Of a stretch of 64,000 nucleotides of DNA, positions 41,195 to 49,379 are shown piece after piece; within the stretch, counting starts at the first letter, position 1, and each line of letters starts with the position of its first letter. The stretch comes from an uncultured Prevotella sp. (GTDB lineage: Bacteria > Bacteroidota > Bacteroidia > Bacteroidales > Bacteroidaceae), in contig CAJODF010000001.1 in the NCBI GenBank assembly GCA_905233555.1, forward strand, positions 62,001 through 126,000, given 5' to 3'. The notes beneath the pieces are model-generated. The model was not told the DNA's origin, ran no database searches, and was given only the letters and a program-made list of their open reading frames with translations. Made by a program: the position numbers and the translations under genes.

Positions 41195-41920
41195 ATGGTG
41201 GAAGTGATAAAAAGCAGACATAGCGTACAGAAGTTGATGGTGAAGTATCTGTTGATACTATTCACTATTCATTATTCATTATTCATTGCATCTTGCACAC
41301 AAGATGCCTATGAGAAAGGTGAGGGCAAATATTCCCTGATGCGAGCCGATTTTGTGGAGGCACGTGCCAATGCTCAGAAACAGATAGACCAGATTATTAC
41401 CGACGATGGCGAGCAGTTGCAGGCTTCTAAGCCCTTTACTTCCAAATTGGTTGTCACCCCCGACTCTGTCTATCGTTGCATTCTATATTATAATAAGGTA
41501 CGTGACGAGAAGGGACAATATGTCTTCGAACCAGTTTCAATTGGTGAGGTGTCTTGTCCGAAGATTATTCCTTTATCAGGACTCGACAAGGAGATGAAGA
41601 CTGATCCCGTGAAGTTCGAGAGTGCCTGGCTAAGTAAGTCGGGCAAGTATCTGAATCTGAGTCTTTACGTGATGACTGGCATGGCTGATGATGAGAAGGC
41701 GAGTCAGACACTCCATATCATTCAGGACGACATCATAACCCATCCTGATGCCACCCGTACCAGTTATCTCCGCCTATACCACGATCAAGCCGGTGTACCT
41801 GAGTATTATTCCTCTCAGGTCTATGCCAGTATTCTCACCTCTCAGATTGAGGCCGACTCCGTCAACCTCACTATTAACACCTACAAAGGAACTATCACCA
41901 AAACCATCTCTTTGCGTTAG
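41195..41920 (+). CDS. NigD-like lipoprotein
   Basis: A 241-residue exported lipoprotein. The hydrophobic signal stretch LLILFTIHYSLFIASC ends in a lipobox. The mature part fits the NigD-like pattern: an OB-like first half (DQIITDDGEQLQA, YRCILYYNKVRDEKGQYVFEPVSIG) and a beta-sandwich second half (DPVKFESAWLSKSGKYLNLSLYVM). NigD proteins are Bacteroidetes-specific; the name comes from an immunity-type gene next to a bacteriocin, but most homologues are of unknown role. The ATG at 41237 gives a tighter signal peptide than 41195. Most of that signal is encoded by a 7-bp repeat (41260-41287). The next gene starts directly after the stop. Confidence 0.68.
   Translation: MVEVIKSRHSVQKLMVKYLLILFTIHYSLFIASCTQDAYEKGEGKYSLMRADFVEARANAQKQIDQIITDDGEQLQASKPFTSKLVVTPDSVYRCILYYNKVRDEKGQYVFEPVSIGEVSCPKIIPLSGLDKEMKTDPVKFESAWLSKSGKYLNLSLYVMTGMADDEKASQTLHIIQDDIITHPDATRTSYLRLYHDQAGVPEYYSSQVYASILTSQIEADSVNLTINTYKGTITKTISLR
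41260..41287 (+). repeat. 7-bp tandem repeat encoding a signal peptide core
   Basis: ATTCACT, ATTCATT, ATTCATT, ATTCATT, read in frame as FTIHYSLFI within the lipoprotein signal. Confidence 0.9.
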
Positions 41921-44362
41921 ATGAGACAGATATTGATTAATGTATTCATCACCATGATGATAATGTGCACAGCCAATGGTTATGCACAACTCGTCATTAA
42001 TGAACTGATGCAGTCGAATATTGACTGTGTGATGGATGATATCAAGGAGTATCCCGACTCATGGGTGGAGTTGTATAATCCAAGCAAAAAAGACATCAAC
42101 CTGAGAAACTACAGGATTGGTGAGACCGACAACCCGGATGATGCCTGGAAACTACCCAATATAACGGTAGAGCCAGGGCAGTACGTTCTCATTTATTGCG
42201 ATACGGAAGCCAAGGGACTGCACACGGACTTCCGGCTGGATTCCGGAAAGGGCATGGATGTCTATCTCTTTAGAGACGGAAATGTCATGGATAAGATTAC
42301 GGGACTGGAAAAACAACCAGCACCCAATATTGCCTATGGCCGGGAAAACGATGGTAGCGACATCTGGGGCTATCAACTTACACCCACTCCAAAGGCCAAG
42401 AACGCAGGAAAGGTCTGCGATAGAGACCATATACTTGGGGAGCCCGTCTTCAGTGAAAATGGGTATGTGACAGAGAAGAAACGTAACATGAATCTGAAAC
42501 TGAGTCTCCCAGATGATGCACCAGAAGGGACAATCATCAGATACACCATCGATGGGTCTGAACCCACCCTCACTACTGGCACGACATACACGAAGTCAAT
42601 CAGGTTCTCAAATTCCCGCGTGATTCGTGCCAGACTCTTCTGTGAAGGATGGCTGTCACCCAGAAGCACCACTCAGTCGTATATCGTGCACGGACGGGAT
42701 GTTACGCTACCTGTCATTTCCATCAGTCTGAACCAAGAGTTTCTGAATGACTCGGTTACTGGCATTTTCGCTTGTAATCAGGAGTCGTATTCGAAAAACA
42801 ACTGGCGCAGGCCACTTAACATCGAGTTTTTCTTTGAAGGTAATCAGGATAGTCAATTGAACCAACTCTGTGAGATGCGTATCTCAGGGTCCGCCTCACG
42901 AGGATGCGCCAAGAAGTCGATGGCCCTTTATGCCCATAAGCGGTTTGGGACGAAACGCTTTGACTATGAGTTCTTTCCTGACCAGAAACCCGGTGTAAGG
43001 GATTTCAAATCGCTTGTACTCCGTAATGCCGGTAATGATTATGACTACCTCTATATGCGTGATGCCATCATACAACGATCTATGGCCCAGTACGCGGATC
43101 TCGACTGGCAGGCATGGAGACCAGCCATCATCTATATCAACGGTTCCTATTACGGTATGTTGAACATCCGCGAAAGGGCTAATGGAAATAATATCTATAC
43201 CAACTACAACGGATTGGAAGACATAGACCTATTGGAAAATAATGACCTGAAAGAGGGAACAAAGGACAAATACATACAATTCCAGACCTTCTATAAAGAA
43301 CATGGTCACACTTTGGCGGAATATGCAGAGCGCATGGACTGGGAGGAGTATATCAACCTCATGATCATGAACCTCTACTTCAACAATCAAGACTTCCCGG
43401 GCAACAACAATGTTATGTGGAGACCTAGGGCAGAGGGTGGCAGATGGCGTTGGATAGCAAAGGATACCGACTTTGGTATTGGACTCTACGATTATCCTTC
43501 TGATTACAACACCATAAAATGGATTAATACGCCTGACTATGACAGTGACAGAGCCTGGGCAAATAAAGAGGAATACACACGCCTCTTCCGCCGACTGATG
43601 GAAGATAAAGACTTTTATCGTGAATTCATCGACCGTTGCTGTATCTATATGGGAGATTTCCTGAATGAGAGGGGTGTCCGCGCCATCTGGGATCCTATGT
43701 ACGAAATGATCAAGTACGAGTATCCTTATCATCGTAACCTCATCAACCGATGGTGGCCTAAGTATGACGAGGAACTGAACAAAGGTCATGAATGGGTGGC
43801 AAAGCGTACTGACTATTTCTATGCGATGTTGGGCGACTACTACGAACTAGGCAAGCCTTTTACCCTGACTGTCAACAAGGAGACTCCCCATCGGGAAAAT
43901 CTGTCCATCAACTTTAACGGCATAGACCTTCACTATCCGTCATTTGAGGGGAAGTTCTTTGCTGACCGTCAAATAACACTTAAGGCAAGACCTGCAGAAG
44001 AGGATGTAGAAGTCATTGGATGGAAAATCATCAAAACTGAGCAAACAGGTGCAGTGAGCACACAGGAAATAAAGGGAGACGTATGCTCTCTCCTGACTCC
44101 TTCTTGCAACAGCATTGCCATTGAAACGATTCTCGGTGGTAAGGCTGGTATCACCACTGCTGAGGCTCAGACATGGAACTGGTTACGTGGAGATGAGGGC
44201 ATTGTCGTCGTAAATGTGCCACAGGGAATATCTGTCAGACTCTATGATACCAGAGGTATGCTCCTATTCCAGACTACCGCCACAGGAACGGAAATTCACA
44301 TACCTGCTGCCAAAGGAAAACTTTACCTCCTAAAGGTGGGTAAAGACACTATCAAACTATAA
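41921..44362 (+). CDS. Secreted lamin-tail / CotH-kinase domain protein
   Basis: An 813-residue protein with a signal peptide (residues 1-22), a lamin-tail domain (LVINELMQSNID, DSWVELYNPSKKDINLRNYRI), a chitobiase-type beta domain (IIRYTIDGSEPTLTTGTTYT) and a CotH-like kinase domain (about residues 265-620). The CotH part has RISGSASRGCAKKSMAL, INGSYYGMLNIRERA and WIAKDTDFGIGL, the last holding the likely metal-binding Asp residues. A C-terminal beta segment (VVVNVPQGISVRLYDTRGMLLFQ...LYLLKVGKDTIKL) resembles type IX secretion sorting domains. CotH proteins phosphorylate spore coat proteins in Bacillus; in Bacteroidetes the target is unknown. It starts directly at the stop of the NigD-like gene. 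Confidence 0.83.
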   Translation: MRQILINVFITMMIMCTANGYAQLVINELMQSNIDCVMDDIKEYPDSWVELYNPSKKDINLRNYRIGETDNPDDAWKLPNITVEPGQYVLIYCDTEAKGLHTDFRLDSGKGMDVYLFRDGNVMDKITGLEKQPAPNIAYGRENDGSDIWGYQLTPTPKAKNAGKVCDRDHILGEPVFSENGYVTEKKRNMNLKLSLPDDAPEGTIIRYTIDGSEPTLTTGTTYTKSIRFSNSRVIRARLFCEGWLSPRSTTQSYIVHGRDVTLPVISISLNQEFLNDSVTGIFACNQESYSKNNWRRPLNIEFFFEGNQDSQLNQLCEMRISGSASRGCAKKSMALYAHKRFGTKRFDYEFFPDQKPGVRDFKSLVLRNAGNDYDYLYMRDAIIQRSMAQYADLDWQAWRPAIIYINGSYYGMLNIRERANGNNIYTNYNGLEDIDLLENNDLKEGTKDKYIQFQTFYKEHGHTLAEYAERMDWEEYINLMIMNLYFNNQDFPGNNNVMWRPRAEGGRWRWIAKDTDFGIGLYDYPSDYNTIKWINTPDYDSDRAWANKEEYTRLFRRLMEDKDFYREFIDRCCIYMGDFLNERGVRAIWDPMYEMIKYEYPYHRNLINRWWPKYDEELNKGHEWVAKRTDYFYAMLGDYYELGKPFTLTVNKETPHRENLSINFNGIDLHYPSFEGKFFADRQITLKARPAEEDVEVIGWKIIKTEQTGAVSTQEIKGDVCSLLTPSCNSIAIETILGGKAGITTAEAQTWNWLRGDEGIVVVNVPQGISVRLYDTRGMLLFQTTATGTEIHIPAAKGKLYLLKVGKDTIKL

Positions 44363-44369
44363 TATAACA

Positions 44370-44460
44370 AGTAGTGCCGTATTTTGCTACGGCACTACTA
44401 ATTTTGCTACTCCAGTACTATTTTAAATTACTACGGTACTATTTCTAAATAGTAGGGTAT
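44370..44460. terminator. Repeat-hairpin module between the CotH and GH5 genes
   Basis: AGTAGTGCCGTA (44370-44381) pairs perfectly with TACGGCACTACT (44388-44399) around TTTTGC. Related units of about 20-22 bp (CTACGGNACTATTTT-like) continue to 44460. They include a second hairpin TACTATTT/AAATAGTA (44437-44444 with 44447-44454). It ends at the stop of the convergent GH5 gene. Confidence 0.7.
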
Positions 44461-46022
44461 TATTTCGGAGCATTGTTGTAGATACTTTTGAGCGTATAGT
44501 TGGCATCGTTACTGGTGGCTGCCTTGATCATCGTCTTCACGATTGACTCTGCACCACTATAGTAGGTGCCATCATTGTGATTGAAGTAGTAATGGTGCTC
44601 ATCGCCACCTCCTTGGGTCTTTGCGTCCCAGTTGTCCCATAAAACGACTGGGAGGTTATAGGTGTGAGCGGCGCGGCAGACATATTCCAGATAGTAGTTG
44701 CGGAAGAGGTTAGCACGGTCTGTTGTGTGGATCACACAGCCATACTCGCCAATATATACAGGGATGTTTTTGGCGATGAATTTCTCCTGCAGTTTCTGGA
44801 AGATTTCCACTACATGCTCTTCGTTGCTGCCCGTGACATTGTTATTTCCTGTATGTCCCCAGTCAGAAATGTTGTCTTTCACTGGCGTAAGCGTGAAGGA
44901 ACTTGGATCGTAGAAGTGAACGCTGACCATGATACGGTTAGCAGCATCGGTAGGCAACTTGAAACTATTCTCAAGTGCGAATATTGGATTGGAGGCATAG
45001 GCAGGTACACCAATCCATCGTTTGGCGTTCTTGCTGCCAGTGGCACGGATGGTATTCACTACCAACTGGTTCCACTCGTTGAGTGTGTTATACTGCTTGC
45101 CACCATCAGTTTTGTTGTCGCCCCATCCCCATTTTCCGTCTTGTACCTCGTTGAAGGCCTCAAAGAAGAGGAAGTCGCCCTTGTCCTTGAAGGCTTCGGC
45201 AATCTGTTTCCAGGTCTTTTCTATACGGTCCTTGATTTCATCGTTCTTGGTGGCGTTGATGGCTGCCGTCTTGATATCAGTCCAATATTCATCGTGGTGG
45301 ATGTTCAGGATGACATTCAGACCTGCGGCTTCTGCCCACTCTACATTCTGTTTCACCTCTGCCATGAAGGCGGCATCGATCGTCCAATTAGGGTCATTGG
45401 GATTCTGATAGTTACCCCATGTGACAGGAATGCGGACCGTTCTGACACCAGCGGCTTTCAGGTTTGTGTAAAGGGCGGCTGTCGGTGTGGCGTTATCCCA
45501 ATATCCCCATTGGTTGGGCTCCCCGTCCTTACCTGAACTGGTGTCGAAATGGTTGCCGAGGTTCCAACCCCAACCGAGTAGCTTGGCAAGGACCACGGCG
45601 TCGTTGTCAAGCGGCTTGGCACCTTCTTTGGTTGTGAAATTCAGTGTGAACTCTGATGCTGAGGAATTGGCATCCGTTGTCGATACAATGGCGCCTTTCT
45701 CAACCTTCAGGGTGTAACTTTTTGCCTCTTTCAAATCGAGAGGAATGTCAACAGACATGGCTGTTTTGGCATTGCTTTTGGCGGTAACTGCGGTACCATT
45801 GAGCGTGATGCCTGAACCAGTTACCCTTACCGTTGTATTGTAGTCTAGCGTGAGCACAGTGGTAGATGCTGCATCCACCTCTGCTCCCTCATTGATAGAC
45901 TGTGAGCGCAGGATGATATTGACGCTTGGCGTCGGCTCTGGCTCATTATTACTGTTACTGCTTCCGCAACTGAACATTGTCATTGATGCTACGAGCATCA
46001 GGAATTGATAGATCTTTCTCAT
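44460..46022 (-). CDS. Glycoside hydrolase family 5 endoglucanase (lipoprotein)
   Basis: A 520-residue lipoprotein (lipobox SMTMFSC) with an Ig-like N-terminal domain (about residues 30-125) and a GH5 barrel. GH5 elements seen: LLGWGWNLGNHFDT, VRTVRIPVTWGNYQ, NVILNIHHDEYW, the acid/base Glu in FFEAFNEVQDG, VSVHFYDPSS, the nucleophile Glu in VYIGEYGCV and LPVVLWDNWDA. It most resembles GH5_4-type beta-1,4-glucanases/xyloglucanases; that subfamily is an inference. It is the enzyme of the polysaccharide locus with SusC/SusD upstream, and has an additional promoter of its own. ATG 46022 is chosen; the longer frame to 46118 crosses this promoter. Confidence 0.88.
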   Translation of the reverse strand: MRKIYQFLMLVASMTMFSCGSSNSNNEPEPTPSVNIILRSQSINEGAEVDAASTTVLTLDYNTTVRVTGSGITLNGTAVTAKSNAKTAMSVDIPLDLKEAKSYTLKVEKGAIVSTTDANSSASEFTLNFTTKEGAKPLDNDAVVLAKLLGWGWNLGNHFDTSSGKDGEPNQWGYWDNATPTAALYTNLKAAGVRTVRIPVTWGNYQNPNDPNWTIDAAFMAEVKQNVEWAEAAGLNVILNIHHDEYWTDIKTAAINATKNDEIKDRIEKTWKQIAEAFKDKGDFLFFEAFNEVQDGKWGWGDNKTDGGKQYNTLNEWNQLVVNTIRATGSKNAKRWIGVPAYASNPIFALENSFKLPTDAANRIMVSVHFYDPSSFTLTPVKDNISDWGHTGNNNVTGSNEEHVVEIFQKLQEKFIAKNIPVYIGEYGCVIHTTDRANLFRNYYLEYVCRAAHTYNLPVVLWDNWDAKTQGGGDEHHYYFNHNDGTYYSGAESIVKTMIKAATSNDANYTLKSIYNNAPK

Positions 46023-46061
46023 CTTGACGATTCGTTTTGATTGTTTAGTTATACTTCGCTG

Positions 46062-46093
46062 CAAAGATATGAAAAGTTTCTGTAATTGCCAAA
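46062..46093 (-). promoter_or_regulatory. Promoter of the GH5 gene
   Basis: On the minus strand: TTTGG (plus 46089-46093), 20 bases, then TATCTTTG (plus 46062-46069). The leader is about 35-40 bases. Confidence 0.7.
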
Positions 46094-46116
46094 TATTATT
46101 GAGGATTTTTGAAAGC

Positions 46117-46148
46117 AAGAGCCTGTTATCGCGCGATAACAGGCTCTT
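46117..46148 (-). terminator. 32-bp perfect palindrome after the second glycan-binding gene
   Basis: The 16-bp arm AAGAGCCTGTTATCGC (46117-46132) is followed by its exact inverse (46133-46148). It lies 25 bases past the stop of the 609-residue gene and before the GH5 promoter, so it likely separates the two transcripts. Confidence 0.75.
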
Positions 46149-46173
46149 ATTGTGAGTTTATAACCTATTGTGG

Positions 46174-48003
46174 TTACAAAAGTACAACCTTCTTGACGAT
46201 GATACCAGCACCGCAGATGACGAGACCGCCAGCATTGCGCAACTGCTCTATGTCGGCATCAGTGAGAACGGTCTTAATCGTCGTCTCTGATGGGTCAGGA
46301 GAAGCATTGCCGTCAGGACCCCAGCCCTGTGTAGAGGGCAGTGCAGCCCAACTACCGTTACCGAAGCGGATGTTAATGTAGCCCGGAGCGGGGTCATACT
46401 CGTAATACACCTTCAGTGTTGTGCCTGCTTTCACCTGAGTCCAGTCATAACCGCCCCATGAGAGGTCTGTCATACCTTGTTCCCAACTTCCCAGTTTGAA
46501 TGAACCACTCCAGATGGTGTTCTCCAGAATAGAGAGGGTAATCTTTGTAACTGTGAAGTATGCACCGCAGATGACGAGACCGCCGTTGGCAACCATCTCA
46601 TCGATCATGGCCTGAGTCAGGGTCACGGAGAACTTGGTGTCCTCAGCACTCAGCGGATTCACATCGGCAGTACCAGGCAGTGCAGCCCATGAACCGTTAC
46701 CGACACGGATCTGTGACCAGCCTGCTGACATATCCGGTGTGAGATAGACGGTCAGCACCTGTCCAGCCTTGGCGGTTGACCAGTCGTAGCCACCCCATGC
46801 CAGATCCTGTAAGCCGGCATTCCATTCGCCGATGACGAACTTACCTGCCCAGATGCTGATTTCAGGAGCCTCGCTATACATAGAGATCTTGTCAGACTCA
46901 ACGCTGTAGTTGCTATGCTGTACGAGAACGATCTTACCATCACCCATACCCTCAGGAACCACAAATGAGATTTCGGTTGCGCTCTTCTTGAAGTCTGTCC
47001 AAATGGCATCGATAGCAGGTAGGATCAGATGTGTGATGCGATCCAACTTATCACCCTTGATGGTGATGGTCTGTCCTGCCTTCACATCCTTCACTGGGCT
47101 CGTGCTGCTGACGGTAGCCAGAGGCACGGTGATATCGACAGCGGTTGTCAGGCCAGAGGCAGAGGTCAGCACGATACTACCTGATACGGTGTTGTCGGGA
47201 ACCTGAACCAAGATGGATTTGCCATCCTCGGCTACACTGAACTCCACATCCTCAACAGCGGGGAAGTCAACACATGTCACGAGGTCGAGGTTCTCACCAG
47301 TAACCTTGATGGTCTCTCCAAACTCTGGAGCGGCATTCGAAACACCTGTAGCCCGTGCTGCATCGACATCAAGGTCATCGATGACAATGTTTTCAGCACC
47401 ATCAGAACCATCATTATAGGCTACTTCACCACTCTTTGCCTCCATCGGCACGTATACCTGAATCTCATTACGAGTGTTCGAAACGAAATCTTCTGCATTG
47501 ACAACTACGTGATCGAAGAAAACGACTTGACCGATATTCCATACATATTCACCTTTGATGGTAACGATGTCACCAGGATGGACGGGATTCGGAGAGATGG
47601 AAGCGACCTTGATTTCCTCGGCAAAGGTGATGTTAGAGACAGACTCGATGGTCTTTCCGTCGTTGGTCACCAGACGAAGTTTACCCGGTACACACTGGTC
47701 GGGAATCGTCACAATCATCTCCTCAGAATTCTTAACTTGGAAACTACCACTGATAAATGTCGTGGCAGGCGTGACTTTCTGGTTGCCTTCGGGGAAGAGC
47801 ACCTCTTTCACATTGTTGAGATTGGTACCTGTCACACGCATGGTCTCGCCACGGGTAATCGGCATGGGACCGAAGCCCAGAATGTTCACGCCGCTTTTGT
47901 TGTACTGGTTGGTATCAAGACTGTCGTCGCTACAACTGGTGAATCCAGCCAGTCCAACCAGTGCTGCCATGGCCAATACTGATATTTTGCGAATCATTTT
48001 CAT
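46174..48003 (-). CDS. Surface glycan-binding lipoprotein with IPT/TIG domains and duplicated C-terminal module
   Basis: A 609-residue lipoprotein (lipobox GFTSC). Its first 380 or so residues hold about four IPT/TIG immunoglobulin-like domains (GPMPITRGETMRVTGTNLNN, SPNPVHPGDIVTIKGEYV, APEFGETIKVTGENLDLV, VKDVKAGQTITIKGDKLDR). The last 225 residues are two related modules of about 112 residues (about 384-497 and 498-609). Both contain WGGYDW, a KAG turn, an IRxGNGSWAALP segment and a closing GGLVICGA. These are likely carbohydrate-binding modules, as aromatic residues are conserved in both. It sits between the other glycan-binding gene and GH5 in the locus, so it probably binds the same polysaccharide on the cell surface. 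Confidence 0.8.
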   Translation of the reverse strand: MKMIRKISVLAMAALVGLAGFTSCSDDSLDTNQYNKSGVNILGFGPMPITRGETMRVTGTNLNNVKEVLFPEGNQKVTPATTFISGSFQVKNSEEMIVTIPDQCVPGKLRLVTNDGKTIESVSNITFAEEIKVASISPNPVHPGDIVTIKGEYVWNIGQVVFFDHVVVNAEDFVSNTRNEIQVYVPMEAKSGEVAYNDGSDGAENIVIDDLDVDAARATGVSNAAPEFGETIKVTGENLDLVTCVDFPAVEDVEFSVAEDGKSILVQVPDNTVSGSIVLTSASGLTTAVDITVPLATVSSTSPVKDVKAGQTITIKGDKLDRITHLILPAIDAIWTDFKKSATEISFVVPEGMGDGKIVLVQHSNYSVESDKISMYSEAPEISIWAGKFVIGEWNAGLQDLAWGGYDWSTAKAGQVLTVYLTPDMSAGWSQIRVGNGSWAALPGTADVNPLSAEDTKFSVTLTQAMIDEMVANGGLVICGAYFTVTKITLSILENTIWSGSFKLGSWEQGMTDLSWGGYDWTQVKAGTTLKVYYEYDPAPGYINIRFGNGSWAALPSTQGWGPDGNASPDPSETTIKTVLTDADIEQLRNAGGLVICGAGIIVKKVVLL

Positions 48004-48008
48004 ATTCT

Positions 48009-48038
48009 TTACCTTTTTACTTTTTTACTTTTTTGCCT
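48009..48038 (-). repeat. 7/8-bp T-rich tandem repeat between two glycan-binding genes
   Basis: The plus-strand ACCTTTTTACTTTTTTACTT type units have a period of 7-8 bases and include no promoter-like element. Confidence 0.6.
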
Positions 48039-48041
48039 TTA

Positions 48042-49340
48042 TCAATACGCTACCGCACGGATATTATCGATACGGATGATAGGATGACAGGTTGTACCAC
48101 TCGTTACACCACTCCAAATAAAGAGGGTCAGGCCCGTGAAGTTTTCGGATGTCAGAGGTGTGCCGGCAGCGGTTCCGTCATTCTTATATTTGAAGGTGGA
48201 AATAGGTATCGTCACTGTTGTCCACTTTCCGCCAGTGTCGTATGAACCGGTCTTGCTCCAAGGTGTCCAGAGGGCACGTGGATAGTCCGTTCCGTTGAAG
48301 AACGTGTTGTTGGCAGTCGGCAGGGTCACCTGTGCGTCACCAGAGAAGATACACTGCATGGAGAGGTTTGTCCAAGGATTGCTAGAAGGGATGTTTACCT
48401 CAAACTTCAAGGCCATGTTGGCAAAGTCAGCAAAACTAACGAGATCAGACAGACGTGAGTTCACACCAGTGAAAGTGCCGTCCCAGTCGCCCGGCCAATA
48501 TTCGAAGGAGACGTTACCATCCATCCAGGAACCGTCCTCAAGGTCGCAGTCGCCCAAAAGCAGATAACTGCCGTCAAGTGAATTCTCATCGCTTACAATC
48601 TGTTGGTTATGCCAACCGTGGTTAGTTAGACCTGTAGAGGCCTCACCTGCATCGTATGTGCCAAAGTCGTTGAACAGCATACCGCGGGTATCACGATAGT
48701 TGAACTTGGCCTTTGTCTTGCCATAGACAGACGTGACTTCTACCGGGCCTTCTGTCAAACCTACCGGAACAGTGAAGGTGATATGGCTAATGTCGAACTC
48801 TTCGATGGGCATTCTGTTTCCATTGATGGTCAGTGTGAGCGGGGTATTAGGATCATCGACAAAGTAGTTACCGTAGATGGTAGCCTGCTCGCCACTCTGA
48901 GCCCACTCATTAGTCATGTTGTTGATGGTCGGACCAGGAACGAGCACCTTGAAGTCGTAAGATGTCGTGTCATTGGCATTGTTGACCATGAAGATTTTGT
49001 TGAATACCTCTCCGGGAATCTTTCCTGGGACGGTGACAATCATCGTGTTGTCTGTGATGAGACTCGGAATCAGTTTGGCTTCCTGGTCATTGAAGAACAT
49101 CTTGGTGATGCTACGCAGGTTTTCACCGACAATACAGATGCTATTGTCCATGTAGGCACCTGTAATGATGGAGTCTGCGCTCTCAACATTTACAGGGCGT
49201 ATATAGCGGATGGTTGGTGTGCCACCGCTGATTTCGTACTTGTCCGGCTCGTCTTTACAAGAAGAGAAAAACGCTACTTGACAAGTGATAAGTGCTGTGC
49301 AAAACACCCAGCGGCTTATTTTATTTATCTTGGTAATCAT
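48042..49340 (-). CDS. Surface glycan-binding protein (SGBP-B-like, IPT/TIG domains)
   Basis: A 432-residue lipoprotein (lipobox FFSSC) that begins with two IPT/TIG-type domains (TPTIRYIRPVNVESADSIITGAYM, PGPTINNMTNEWAQSGEQATIYG). The C-terminal beta-sandwich domain of about 200 residues is rich in exposed aromatics (HGWHNQQIVSDENSLDGSYLL, SFEYWPGDWDGTFTG, LTLFIWSGVTSG). The arrangement matches xyloglucan-type SGBP-B proteins of Bacteroides, which hold polysaccharide at the outer membrane for SusCD. The glycan here is inferred to be a beta-glucan or hemicellulose, given the GH5 partner. It is placed directly after susD, the usual position for such proteins. Confidence 0.85.
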   Translation of the reverse strand: MITKINKISRWVFCTALITCQVAFFSSCKDEPDKYEISGGTPTIRYIRPVNVESADSIITGAYMDNSICIVGENLRSITKMFFNDQEAKLIPSLITDNTMIVTVPGKIPGEVFNKIFMVNNANDTTSYDFKVLVPGPTINNMTNEWAQSGEQATIYGNYFVDDPNTPLTLTINGNRMPIEEFDISHITFTVPVGLTEGPVEVTSVYGKTKAKFNYRDTRGMLFNDFGTYDAGEASTGLTNHGWHNQQIVSDENSLDGSYLLLGDCDLEDGSWMDGNVSFEYWPGDWDGTFTGVNSRLSDLVSFADFANMALKFEVNIPSSNPWTNLSMQCIFSGDAQVTLPTANNTFFNGTDYPRALWTPWSKTGSYDTGGKWTTVTIPISTFKYKNDGTAAGTPLTSENFTGLTLFIWSGVTSGTTCHPIIRIDNIRAVAY

Positions 49341-49350
49341 AATTTCTTTT

Positions 49351-49378
49351 TTCTAATTACTAATTTCTAATTGTAAAT
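49351..49378 (-). repeat. 7-bp tandem repeat between susD and the SGBP gene
   Basis: Plus-strand units TTCTAAT, TACTAAT, TTCTAAT, TGTAAAT. Confidence 0.85.
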
Positions 49379-49379
49379 C

